Source: Hymenopus coronatus
Taxonomy: Eukaryota; Arthropoda; Insecta; Mantodea; Hymenopodidae
Direction of reading: 5' to 3'
Assembly (NCBI GenBank): GCA_030762935.1
Contig: CM060900.1
Span: 387,151,132 to 387,215,131, forward strand
Length of the DNA stretch: 64,000 bases
Shown: piece by piece, positions 44,706 to 55,476 of the stretch
Numbering within the stretch: position 1 is the first letter of the stretch
Layout: every line of letters begins with the position of its first letter
Position numbers and translations under genes: made by a program
The notes under the pieces: generated by a model
The model's database searches: none
Told to the model about the DNA's origin: nothing
Seen by the model: the letters and a program-made list of their open reading frames with translations, nothing else

Positions 44706-45589
44706 TTTTTCTTCAGTATCTCTGGAGATTACTGTTAAATTACATAGTACGAGTACGTTCCTAATTGTGTGCTCTATCTTGGTTTTCCGCTAAATAATGT
44801 AAATGCCTGTATAGTGCAAATTTGTTTTGTATACACCAAGTAATATCTTGCTTATACTGTAGACTACGATCCATCAATTTGATGTTTCAATAGAAGTAAT
44901 TAGAGATACAAATAATACAAGTTAAATGAGTAGTAATATATTAAGATTTCCTTTGCCATGAGATTCAGTATTGTGTGGGAGTTCGTATATCCAAAAATTT
45001 TACATTCCTCTAAGTTTGAACCCAATAACGACTGTGACTAACTAGTTACATCTCATTTGTTAAAAGTACAGCTGTGTGAGTGCCTGAGGAGGATATAAGT
45101 GCCTGGATATTAATAGAAAATTGCAGAAATTGGCATAAAGTAGGAATGATGTTTTACTCACAGCTTCTTGCGTATCTCCTCTGGTTTCCAGCGGCAAGAT
45201 AATATACCCAGTCAGTTAGGTTGTCAAAATATCCTGCACGAAGTAGTAAAAGAAACAAAGGCCGAGAGGGCAGCACCGGTATTGCAAACAGTGGTGCTGT
45301 CGGCCTAGCGTGATGCATGCTGTGTTAATTCACATCATATTTTTCCACTACCTGCTTGATCTTGACTGCCGCGCCTGGCATGCAGACAACCTGTTCTACA
45401 CGCACGTACCGTTGCAGTGGCGTACGCCAGAAGACGGTTGCTGTTAAATATTCACGTTTGGTCCTGTAAACCTGGCTTCGTTATTCTTCTTTGATTTTCC
45501 GATTCACTGCTTCCAAATATTAAAAAAATTGAACATCATTTTGTTTGTTGATGACGCAGTCAATTACGAGGACATGTTAGCGCCAACGG
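44706..45589. other. unique DNA
   Basis: Contains a hairpin-forming segment at about 45261-45306 (GGCCGA...CAGCACC paired with GGTGCTG...TCGGCC). No supported gene. Confidence 0.4.
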
Positions 45590-45765
45590 TGTGACGAAGT
45601 TTCGTACCGCACGAGTTCTTTTACATATCAGTAATTCTACTTACCTGGGGACTGTCACTTTGAAGCACAATTAAAAACCATCGGCCTGAGCCGGGTTTGA
45701 AACCGAAACTTTGCAATCAGCTGATAGCACCTAACCAACTGAGTCACCCAGACCGACTACTTACT
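45590..45765 (-). mobile_element. SINE-H
   Basis: On the minus strand: box A (CTGGGTGACTCAGTTGG), box B (TTCGGTTTCAAACCCGG), GCTCAGGCCGATGG, and a core with GTAAAAGAACTCGTGCGG. The layout is that of a SINE I associate with orthopteran insects. The core (GTAGAATTACTGATATGTAA then AAGAACTC) parallels the SINE-C core. Confidence 0.75.
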
Positions 45766-45939
45766 ACAGGAAGATCAACAGATAAAGTAAATTAAATTGG
45801 TTACAAATTTGTAAGAAAATACATTCTATGAGTTCATTAGCTCTTGTTTAGTGATTTCCATTCAGCCGAACAGTCTTTATTTTCCTCCGAAATTTCAGAA
45901 ATGTCAGTGCTTATACCTCTCTTGTAATATATACTAATA
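45766..45939. other. spacer
   Basis: Nothing recognised. Confidence 0.35.
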
Positions 45940-46125
45940 CCAAAACGGGTAGAGAAGATCGTTAAGACACGGATAATGGAGGGAGGTCCGCTATTCAAAT
46001 CCCGCCAGGACCGTCCTCTATAAAACAGTTGTTGATCTTTTCTTGTTTTGCTTACTCTCTTTAGCTGGCAATCGTCAGGAGGGTACCGTAAACTTAAGGC
46101 TGTAACGTTTCCTTCCCAACTTCTC
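45940..46125 (+). mobile_element. tRNA-like SINE, single copy
   Basis: Box A-like CGGGTAGAGAAGATCGTTAA and box B-like GCTATTCAAATCCCGCC at tRNA spacing, then a body containing CGTCAGGAGGGTACCG. No other copy in the window. Confidence 0.55.
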
Positions 46126-46862
46126 TTCCTATATATAAGGAGAACAGGGAGCAAAGCGCTAGAACAATATGTAATGTTTGCAGCGCTATGCAGCCGGTAG
46201 GTTCAGGATGTAGCTTAGGAACATTAGGAACACTATGTCTTCTAACCGGTAGTTATACAAAAGCGTTACATTGGAAATGCGTCCAAAACTAATATCCTCC
46301 TGGTTATACTTCTATATCATTTTATTTTTAGCTGTAGTATTTTTTTAATCTTGGTGTCTCACTTGTCTCCTTGTTCCAATAAACACTGACGTCTTCAAAA
46401 TATCAGTTTTGTTTATAACAGTACCTATAGGAGAACTGCTATGTTGGTTCCATTAAGCGCAATGAAAACGGCAGTTAAGTATTCCTGATGCTAAATAACT
46501 TCTCTGCTCGTGATTGAAGCATAACTAATCGTTTAATATGTAACTACATTTGTCATCTGTATGGCCGCCTGTTCCGCAACCTTTTATTTGCAGTTGTGTA
46601 TTACATTGGTATTCATTCCGTTCGCATGATTCCAGATTTTTAGTATAATCCATTATGTTTAATAAGGCGCCTGGTCGATTCGTAATTATTCGACGAATGT
46701 TGTTAATTAATGTAATAGGGAGTTTTCAAATAGTTTTATTGTAACATTGAGTGAATTTCTCTTTTCCTGACATTTATCTGATATTTAGACATCACGGGTA
46801 ATGTTGCGACATGCTTTCTTAGAAATACAAGCTATAGGCGAACAACGGAGGAAATAATGTTG
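46126..46862. other. AT-rich unique DNA
   Basis: Nothing recognised. Confidence 0.4.
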
Positions 46863-46960
46863 TTCTGCGCAGGCGCCCACTACGAACTTCCTTCCTGAAT
46901 AAGTGCGCGCTTAAACAGTGAGCACGTTTCCCACAGTGACAGTGACCGATGGTGAGTGAG
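46863..46960 (+). promoter_or_regulatory. Promoter-like patch with NRF1/EWG-like motif and splice donor
   Basis: CTGCGCAGGCGCC at about 46865-46877 is close to the NRF1 consensus (YGCGCAYGCGCR; the insect factor is EWG). It is followed by ACTTCC (ETS-like) and GTGCGCGC. At 46949-46951 an ATG sits immediately before GTGAGTGAGT, a strong 5' splice-site match. This could be a first exon and donor of a plus-strand gene. No TATA box is evident. The call rests on motifs only. Confidence 0.25.
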
Positions 46961-47926
46961 TAACTGGCTAGCGGGCAGCATAGGGGAAGAGATTAGGAAG
47001 GTGGGAGTGAGAGAAGTCAATGGGAGAGGCAATCTGTCAAGCAGCAAGGGTAACTTCCGCTCTCAATACTCTTTTCTAAGTTGTAAACGTATAATTACGG
47101 AACAAATGTTAAGCCTTCTTAACTGATTAAACCATAAAAGCAGTCCAGTAAAAAGGAAGTGAAATCAACAAGTGTATGAATGTCTACAAGTTATGAACTA
47201 ATCAATTCCTAAAGTCAAGCAGGAACACTAACTCGCCACTGTTCATTCCACCTGTAGTTTATGCTGTCTGCACCACTTTTTTTAATTTTTATTTTTGGAG
47301 TTCCGTTATCGCAGAAGCGTGTCACAAAGTAGTGCACGTTGTTAAGCGAAATAGTTACGAGTATAAGGGTGGGTGGGACATTTATTTGATATTAAAACAT
47401 TTGTACTTCTGATAATTGTGTCTGAACGTCATGACGACACGCGCAAGCGAATTCATAATTCATGACCATTCATTTTGTGAGCGGATTAAAGTTGTCTCAC
47501 GTGTTGAAATGTAAAACTGTTAATGATTTCGTTTAGCATGTTTAGTCCCCATAGGTGGATCTAAACTCACACAATCTGTAGTAGCAATCGTTCGGCTCCG
47601 ATTTCTGCCTTCTCTGTCTTTCTTTCCCTCGGCTTTAATGTCGCTTTAAAGACAAAAGAGCCGACTTCACTTATACAATTGCCTTGACTGCAGCTGCAGA
47701 AAGATTATCGCACTACTTGTTGCGAAAAGATGAAAAATGACCTTTGGGGAAATGAAATGAGAGAGAGGCATTAACTACTGCAAATAAGCCTGGTGTTGTC
47801 ACAAGCCTCCTGCAGTTATGTATCGTGCTGTAGCTAATACAACTTCATAACTGTCTCTAATGCTAAAAAAGTAGCTTGAGATACAATCATGGTAAAAATA
47901 ACACATTTGTATGCGCTCCAGGCACA
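46961..47926. other. unique DNA
   Basis: Mixed composition; possibly intronic if the preceding donor is real. No repeat recognised. Confidence 0.35.
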
Positions 47927-48885
47927 TTTGTCAGTGTAAAGCTCAAGCTCTGTTCATGTGGTGCCCTGACCATTCATACATAGTGTGTAGTAACCATCTG
48001 ACAGAGACGGACTGTGAAACGCTTTGTCAGTATACGGCAACTTCTGTTTATGTGGAGTTCTGACCACTCATACATAGTGTGTAGTAACCATCTGACAGAG
48101 ACGGACTGTGAAAAGCTTTGTCAGTATACGGCAACTTCTGTTCATGTGGAATACTGACCATTCATACATAGTGTGTAGTAACCATCTGACAGAGACGGAC
48201 CGTGAAAAGCTTTGTCAGTATACGGCAACTTCTGTTCATGTGGAATACTGACCACTCGTGCATAGTGTGTAGTAACCATCTGACAGAGACGGACTGTGAA
48301 ATGCTTTGTCAGTATACCTCAACTTCTGTTTATTTGGAGTACTGACCACTCATACATAGTGTGTAGTAACCATCTGACAGATACGGACTGTGAAAAAATT
48401 TGTCAGTATACGGCAGCTTCTGTTTATGTGGAGTTCTGACCACTCATACATAGTGTGGAGTAACCATCTGACAGAGACGGACTGTGAAAAGCTTTGTCAG
48501 TATACGGCAACTTCTCTTTATGTGGAGTTCTGACCACACATACATAGTGTGGAGTAACCATCTGACAGAGACGGACTGTGAAAAGCTTTGTCAGTATACG
48601 GCAACTTCTCTTTATGTGGAGTTCTGACCACACATACATAGTGTGTAGTAACCATCTGACAGAGACGGACTGTGAAACGCTTTGTCAGTATACGGCAACT
48701 TCTCTTTATGTGGAGTTCTGACCACACATACATAGTGTGTAGTAACCATCTGACAGAGACGGACTGTGAAAAGTCTTGTCAGTATACTGCAACTTCTGTT
48801 TATGTGGAGTACTGACCACTCGTGCATAGTGTGTAGTAACCATCTGACAGAAGGACTGTGAAACGCTTTATCAGTATACGGCAAG
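47927..48885. repeat. 94-bp minisatellite, about ten units
   Basis: The anchor TRCATAGTGTGKAGTAACCA starts at 47977, 48071, 48165, 48259, 48353, 48447, 48541, 48635, 48729 and 48823: nine intervals, all exactly 94 bp. Each unit continues CATCTGACAGAGACGGACTG, TGAAAAGCTTTGTCAGTATA, CGGCAACTTCT. A partial unit precedes the first anchor, and the last has a 2-bp deletion. CTGACAGAG and CTTTGTCAG in each unit can pair (8 of 9) around a 15-nt loop. Units at 48447-48729 share private variants (CTCTTTA, CCACACA), the sign of recent local expansion. Minus-strand open frames of 71-103 codons across it rotate frame with each 94-bp unit and are not genes. Confidence 0.97.
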
Positions 48886-48915
48886 CGGGGCCTGAGAGGC
48901 GAGCGAGCGAGCGAG
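48886..48915 (+). repeat. GC-rich (GAGC)n tract
   Basis: GCGAGCGAGCGAGCGAG followed by a G run, directly abutting the 94-bp array. Confidence 0.85.
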
Positions 48916-49147
48916 GGGGGCATGAACTGTTATCTGGTCATGATCTAGTGGAGCTGTTTACGTTTACTACGTTTGTATATGAACTAACCTACTGCCGCCA
49001 GATCTAATGCGCGTTTCAGTAACTGCAGTGATGTATTATACATTATTTAGCTCTCGCTGCTAATTCGCGCTACGGCATATAGTACTACAGTTATATAATA
49101 TTTTGTTACTTTTATTCTTGGTTTAATAATTAAATACTTAAATGCAG
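48916..49147. other. unique DNA
   Basis: Ends in a T-rich then AT-rich stretch finishing AAATGCAG, a possible splice acceptor. Confidence 0.35.
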
Positions 49148-49218
49148 AGAACGGCAGCGACAGCAGCGAAGATGAGGACTTCTCCGACTCAGATCTTGCG
49201 CGTCAACTGGACTTCTAG
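49148..49218 (+). CDS. Candidate terminal exon with acidic C-terminus
   Basis: After the AG at 49146-49147 the frame reads ENGSDSSEDEDFSDSD then LARQLDF and stops at 49216-49218. The alternation of Ser/Asp/Glu with real-looking codon choice (AGC, GAC, GAT, GAG) stands out from the AT-rich surroundings and resembles acidic casein-kinase-type tails. The acceptor has only a fair pyrimidine tract. A second frame is also open through the segment, and no other exon is proven, so family and reality are uncertain. It lies about 2.2 kb downstream of the promoter-like patch at 46863, with the minisatellite between them. Confidence 0.3.
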
Positions 49219-50476
49219 CTATATGTGAGTTATGTGACAACACTGTGTATTTTAGTTGAACCTAATATCCTTGTCATATCCAGATGTTGAGCATAGACAT
49301 CATGCGGACAGCAAAAGTGTTTACGTAAGTACTTAGGTTACGCATTCCTCTACCTTGCCCTCTTGTGGTGGGTCATCAATAAGTATCGATAAACAGTGTG
49401 CATAGTTGTGTGATGGATGAATGCTAGCGCACACCGTTTCATGTTACGTTAAGTTATAGCACTTGCCACAACTAATGCGAATCATGAGGATAAAACTCAT
49501 GCCATTGTTACGATATTTAAAAATGTTCGACTGATCCTAACTTTCGGGAAATGTCTCTATTTTCAAGCATGTGTTGTTTATTTTGTACACTAAAAGGTAG
49601 CACGCTTAGTACCAGTGCATCACTTCAAACCCTTCCTCCATACTTTTTTGTTCGTCTTTACTTGCCAAGCTTTTATTTTAATATTCCTATGATCTGATAT
49701 GCTCTTCTGCGGAGAGCCCTTTTATTCGATTTAAGCTTACTCCCAGACGGTACATCTTTTAGCTCCAGTGCCTCCATTAGCTCAGCTAATTTCGTTTAGG
49801 TACTCTTCCTGATCAATTTCAGCATTGTTCTTCAGGCACCCACAGTTTCTAAAACACCTTCATTACTTATCCACATTTCGAGTGCTTTCAGAAGTTTTCC
49901 ATTACTTTGTTGTACTGCGGAGGTGTGCACACTATACAATGGCACAGTCAGTACAAAGCCCTGGGTTCCATAATCAAAGCCACAGAAGATGTTGGTTTTC
50001 CATTAAGAGCCCTTTGCTCTGGCTGTCCTCTAACTTCGGGAACACTTCATATTAACCACTGATGCATTCAGATTATACACTTTTAACTCAGGTTTATTTA
50101 TTTATTGGTTTGCACAAGAATGGGAGTTTATGCAGTATCCAAAACTATTCTCAAACTTTCGTACCTCATTTAGAATATGTAACTAAACTAATAAGCAGTA
50201 GGTACATTAAAAATAACTGAATCATTAATTTGGTTTACTAAAGGTTACAAAACTATTGAAACGAAAGACAGTGGCGTCATGGGATACTTCAAATCGCTAT
50301 ATGTTTTACATTTTATTATATATAACTTAATAGATGTTGTTAATGAGAGAGAAAAAGGTCTAACATATTCACTTTTCAGCTACAAATACTGCACTACAGA
50401 TATTGACCAAGAATATGGCTCTTAAGACCATACCAGATTGAAACACTTTATGGGATACTAGGACTGAATTTCCTAA
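49219..50476. other. unique DNA
   Basis: 49560-50060 is less AT-rich and could be a very decayed mobile element on the minus strand, but no motif is conserved enough to call. Otherwise unassigned. Confidence 0.35.
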
Positions 50477-51330
50477 CTTTTTATTTTCTCCAGCATATAT
50501 GTACAATGTACATAGTAGGTAGAAGAGGTACGCTATTCCACCCAAGAATTCTATGCCGGGATTTCACCGGAAATGCATGTTTTGAAACCCCCTGAAAAAT
50601 TTAGAAACATGTTCGGTTAGGGCGGAGGGGCTCAAGAACGAAAAGTTCGTTAAATACCAAACTTGGTATTTAAGTTCAGTATCTTCCAAGAATGCGACAC
50701 GAAAGTTTCAAAGAATATCCCTCCACTCCAACTACCTTTTACATGGAACATTTTTCGAAAATTTTGTTTTTCTCAAAAATAGCTAACAAATTTGATTAAA
50801 ATGATATATGTTTAAAATATTTTCATAACAAACGACATGTATATCTTGAATTTTGTGGGAATAGAAGACTTCCTCATTCTGGATGACTTTTCTACAGCTC
50901 CTAAACCGAAATAGATGAACAAAAACTTACTGCACAAAACATGTAGATATGATTGAAACACGCAATTAAGTCATATACCTACATTTTCTTGTAGAGTTAA
51001 CGGTACCGAGATATTCCTTGTTATTGGTTTCAATTTTGAACTACTTAAACTTTTATCAAGCGGGAAGTCAACTTCCGTTTCATCCCTTTTTACTCCCGGG
51101 AGTGTATAAGAGAACCGAATTTCAATTGCTTCATATAGCGATAGCTTTGAAAGGAAATGAATATCGCTTTGGTCTGGTGTATTCCCTTATTTTTCTTCTG
51201 CTTTCATGGAAAAAGTAATAGGAATATTTTTGCTAATGTTTATGTCAATTAGTATGACGTATATAAAAGAATAATCTTTTGTAAGGAAAGCTTGTTTGTG
51301 GAACAGCTTGTTCGTGTGAATGAAACACAA
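50477..51330 (+). mobile_element. NX element, copy 3
   Basis: Runs from a TTTTCTCCAGCATATATG start with GTACAATGTACATAG through CACCCAAGAATTCTATGCC, CTCAAGAACGAAAAGTTCG, GATATATGTTTAAAATATTT, TTTGTGGGAATAG, TTTCAATTGCTTCATATAGC and TTTATGTCAATTAGTATGAC to TTCGTGTGAATGAAACACAA. Near full length; no coding capacity. Confidence 0.8.
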
Positions 51331-51981
51331 GCTGTTTTTAATTTCTAAGCTATATACTTGAAAATAGGCACACTTACTACGAAAAAATACAAAAATCGTA
51401 GTGCAAAAGCTAAAAGCTCTAGAGCAAATAGTTTTTCAGATAATCAGTTAAATACTTTTAAGTAACAAACAAATGAACATTTTAAAAAACTGGCTTGCGC
51501 TTTCACAATTGTCAGAGAAATAGGCTTACTATATTTTCTGACATTATAGTAGAGTAAAAAATAAATGTAAGTATTTGTGATTTAAGTTAAAGCTATTAGT
51601 TGTGGAGAAATAAATGTTTGATTTTATGAAGAAGGTATTAAAACTGTCCTTGTTTTTTCAGTATGAGTTGATTATTTTTGAGAAAACGAATAAAGCAATC
51701 ATAAACAACACATTTAAATCTATAGATATCACATTTAGGATTATGTAGGTGCATTTCTATACAAATCAAGAGCAAAACTGAAACGAAAGGAATACATTTT
51801 ATGCGCAAAAATTAAAACTGAGAAAAATCCATATACACAAAAGAGATTTAGGGTTAAAAGATATCGCATAGGTGATTTAGATGTGTTACTGGACTTCTAA
51901 ATGACTGATTATGAAACATATTCGGTCACAATGACTCATAGGAGTCTAGAGAATATTTATACAATACTATAATTAAAAATC
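51331..51981. other. AT-rich unique DNA
   Basis: Nothing recognised; separates two NX copies in opposite orientation. Confidence 0.4.
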
Positions 51982-52842
51982 TGATGTGTAACACTCACAT
52001 GACTTTCTCTAGTTGCTCTACAAACTTCCTACAAAAGATTATTCTTCTTTCTACAGAATGCTAATCGAAATAAACACTAGCAGAATTATCTTATTACTTA
52101 GTTCCTTATAAGTAGCAGGGAATTAAGGGAATGCACTAAAGTGAAAGTCAAATGCTTTAAAATCTATCGTTATGCGATTGTCATTCCAAATAGTTTCTTT
52201 GGTTGGCCAGGAGTAGAACAAAAGAAAAACGTACACTTCCTGTCGGAGAAAAGTTCAAGTACTTCACTGTTGAAACCAATAACAAGGAATATCTCTGAAA
52301 CGGTAACCTCCACAACAAAAACGTAAAGAACATTTGACGTGATCTACATTTTTTGTGTAGTGAGTTTTTGTCTATCTCCATACGTTTTAGCAGTTAGCAA
52401 AATTCGGCAAAATTCATCCAGAATAAAGAGGTTTTCAGAGGCTATTCCCAGGAAATTCAAAATATACATTTTATTTCGGATATAAATAGCTTTAATATAC
52501 GGGATTTTAATGAAAATCGTTAGAGCAATTCTTAAGAAAATAAACATTTTCGAATGTTTTTCCATGTAAAGGGTAGTTTGGGTTGGGGGATTTGTTTTGA
52601 AAATCTTCGTGTCACTCCTTGGAAGATACTAAACCTAAACACCAAGCTTGGTTTTTAACGGTCTTTTCGTTTAGAGGCTTTGCTGTCCACAGACACATGG
52701 ACTTTTTTTAAAAATGCTTTTTTCGGACTCAGGGGACCCAAAACATATATTTCCGGTGAAATCTTGACATCGTATTTTTGGGTACATTACAATACCTTCT
52801 CTATCCCTATGTACATTGTACACATGGGCTAGAGAACTTAAA
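51982..52842 (-). mobile_element. NX element, copy 4
   Basis: Minus-strand copy, ~861 bp. Its 3' end carries CACATGACTTTCTCTAG (52003-52011 core CTTTCTCTA). Its 5' end carries CTAGAGAACTT, an imperfect inverted partner. All NX blocks lie between. Facing copy 3 across about 650 bp, the two form a large inverted pair. Confidence 0.85.
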
Positions 52843-53351
52843 AAACCGACGATTTTCTCATGTTCACCCATAAACTAGTTGCTAATGATCGCTAATATGC
52901 ACGTTATTAATGCCTCAAAGAAATTTCAAGTGTATCATGCGGTACCGCATAGAAATCTCGAATGAATTCTGGCATATTAATAGCTGAAAGACTCCCGTCT
53001 GCCGTCTGGAGGACCTGCCATGTGCTGTCATCTCCACCGTTAAGAGTACAATGGTCAGAACCGACAAAATAAATTTGAGCGTGAAAATGTGTGACGTCGA
53101 GCTGACACATCGTACATGGTACGGATTATATACGTCTCCTTCTCAGTGATGTAACCGGCTGCAGAAATGCTGATGAAGGGTGTCAACATTCGTATTTACT
53201 AAAGCAAGTGAGTGTCACATCTAGTTTTAACTTGTGATGCACAGACTTTATCAAAGTTATTCCGTGACACAATTTAAAGAATGCATTGCGACTTTACAAA
53301 TATGTGGAATATTAAGCGTTTTTAAACCCTAGCCTTAATATTGTTTTTTTT
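52843..53351. other. unique DNA
   Basis: A 67-codon minus frame at 52907-53110 has balanced composition but no motif or firm splice signals and is not called. Confidence 0.35.
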
Positions 53352-53440
53352 CCGTAATCAGCTTACCTTCCCCTTATTTTAGGACTGACCCCCTCCTAGG
53401 ACTTACAAGCGGGTGCCTAGGGATCAGAAGCCTGTAGCCT
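53352..53440 (-). mobile_element. SINE-A tail fragment
   Basis: Minus strand: GCTTCTGATCCCTAGGCACC followed by CGCTTGTAAGTCCTAGG, matching CTTCTGGCCCTAGGCACCCA and CGTGTAAGCTCTAGG at 13194-13229. Only the 3' end is present. Confidence 0.65.
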
Positions 53441-53731
53441 TAATGTATCAATCTGAATTGCGCTAATATTAATAGAGATATTCATTACAGTACCGCTTTT
53501 CGAAACGTAAATTTGCTCCTTTTTATATATTATTATGAAAGCTATATAAATAAATTAGACCACTGTATTAAATTGTAGCGTTTGGTTATTTCATTTAAAA
53601 TGTAAATCAAGGATCTGTAATCATTATAACACTTTCCTATTAATTTCTCATTTATTTGTAATTCCTAAGAATGTGTTATTCTCTTTCCAAAATCCAAATG
53701 GTTAAAAATTATCGTATTATGAATGAATGCG
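53441..53731. other. AT-rich unique DNA
   Basis: Nothing recognised. Confidence 0.35.
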
Positions 53732-53762
53732 GACTGTCAACTCCTTTTGAGAGTTGACAGTC
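53732..53762. repeat. Perfect 12-bp hairpin
   Basis: GACTGTCAACTC, a 7-nt spacer CTTTTGA, then GAGTTGACAGTC. The stem is perfect over 12 bp in otherwise AT-rich DNA. No terminator-like T run follows and no function is assignable. Confidence 0.8.
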
Positions 53763-55134
53763 ATGGTGCACTTACACATATTAAATAACTCTTGTATGAT
53801 TAATTAAATCGATTACAAAGTGATGCTGTACAAATTGCAGATGCATGGAATACACTCATCATCCATTTAGAATAGCATGAGAGAGAGAGCTAATCAATTG
53901 ATTCAGGGAAAGAAATTCCACCAAAGGGAATTTTCCTTCCAGTGACCTTTGGAAATCTGGTTTGAGTTTAGGCGTCCCAGATGAAAGTTCCCAGATATTT
54001 AACGGAGGCGAGCAAAAAATCTGCGAGTGCAAGTGGAGTTGTATTCCTTGAATCTGATTCCTCCAATCCATGCTGAAGTTGCATATTCCTGCCATTCCAT
54101 AAGGTTGTCGCCAACTCACTGTGAAACAGTTGCAGCTGCTAAAGCTTGGTGCAAATACCGCAGCCCAAAACGTTAAGAAACCAAAATTTCATACTTCTTT
54201 TAAGGTTAAATATTGAAATTTATTTTACATTCTATTAAATTAATACTTTTGTAAGACTAAGGAAAGCAAAATTATGGCTTTAAAAATTATTCCTACGTAA
54301 TTACTCAAGTTATATTTAATATTAAATTTCCAACAACAACTTTATATATTCTTGTATATTTGTATACATTTTAATCAGTGCAAGTATTTTTTAAACATTT
54401 TGACTCTTAAGCACAAATGGTGAAAATTTTGAGTGTAAAAGAACTCTGAACCTCAATTTTTAACAATATAATACTCTCATCTTAGCGTCTGTTTTGGTCT
54501 TTTATTAAAGCCAACTTAGGATTCTGCCTTCATTTTGGCAGCATACATGATATAACCAATACTGTTCGTAATAAATGCACAATGCACTTAGAAACTTTGT
54601 CCTTATGCCTTGATGCCTTATATAATAATTATTTCCATATCTTCTAATTTTACTGGACTGATTTACAATTGCTATATGATTAGCACCCAGCGAAATAATG
54701 TAGGAGGTTTCCCTTTGTGATCAGTACTTAGATAAAATCTTTGTCAAAGTTGTTCTAATAGAAAGAACCGTGAATGGCATTCGGCTGCATATGGCTTACA
54801 CATGTTTGATTATGATTTCAATGTACGGTTTGGAGTATCACTAATCCCTGGGGATCTTTTAACGTTTTTATCTTCAGCTGGGAATATTTAGATGTAAGGG
54901 ATTAGAAAAACTTTGCGTAAGGCCAAAGAAAACTAATAAGATTGATTAAACATTTGAAAAGCGGATCTGGTTAAATATTCTGATTTCAAAAGTGTTTCTT
55001 ATATCATATTCTCAGTATTAATAGTGCACTTGCGGATTCCTGGATCTTAATTAAATGATTACGTTTCGCCTACGCATTGTTTATGGCATAGCTTCAAAAT
55101 GAAATAACTACGTTGTCAATTCAGATGTATATTT
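53763..55134. other. AT-rich unique DNA
   Basis: An 86-codon minus frame at 53859-54119 has no motif. Nothing else seen. Confidence 0.4.
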
Positions 55135-55146
55135 GAATTGTCATTA
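55135..55146 (+). repeat. Left target-site duplication of SINE-B copy 3
   Basis: GAATTGTCATTA, identical to 55465-55476. Confidence 0.85.
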
Positions 55147-55464
55147 TAACTCCATGGCACGACAGCTCACGGGGAGCCTTGGCCTACCGCCCGGCCGCTG
55201 CGTCCCCCATCTCGGTCCACTACAGACGTCATGGATGGGGTGCAGTATTGGAGGGTGAGACGTGGTCAGCGCCTCGAGCCCCTCCCGGCCGGTTAATGCG
55301 GTCCTCACGACCTGGAGCCGCTACTTCTCCATCAAGTAGCTTCTCAATTGGCCCCCCCAGGGACCTCACGAGGCTGAGTGCACCCCGGTCCAGGTCTCCC
55401 AGCGGGGGAAAAATCCCCACGCCGGTACCGGGGATCGAACCCAGGTCTCCCGCTTGGTAGGCAG
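55147..55464 (-). mobile_element. SINE-B, copy 3
   Basis: Minus-strand copy with box B (CTGGGTTCGATCCCCGG), GC-rich body (GAGAAGTAGCGGCTCCAG, TAACCGGCCGGGAGGGG, CACCCTCCAATACTGCA) and tail GTGCCATGGAG. It is 5' truncated within the tRNA head at CCTACCAAGCGGG, losing box A, so it is transcriptionally dead. Bracketed by a perfect 12-bp target-site duplication. Confidence 0.92.
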
Positions 55465-55476
55465 GAATTGTCATTA
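55465..55476 (+). repeat. Right target-site duplication of SINE-B copy 3
   Basis: GAATTGTCATTA, partner of 55135-55146. Confidence 0.85.

Noticed and set aside
47927..48885. CRISPR array
   Set aside because: The 94-bp units are direct end-to-end repeats with no unique spacers, and the genome is eukaryotic.
48424..48923. Minus-strand frames with repeated peptides over the 94-bp array
   Set aside because: 94 is not a multiple of three, so the frame rotates in each unit and the peptides are repeat artefacts.
52907..53110. 67-codon minus-strand frame with balanced composition
   Set aside because: No recognised motif and no convincing splice signal pair; kept only as a remark.
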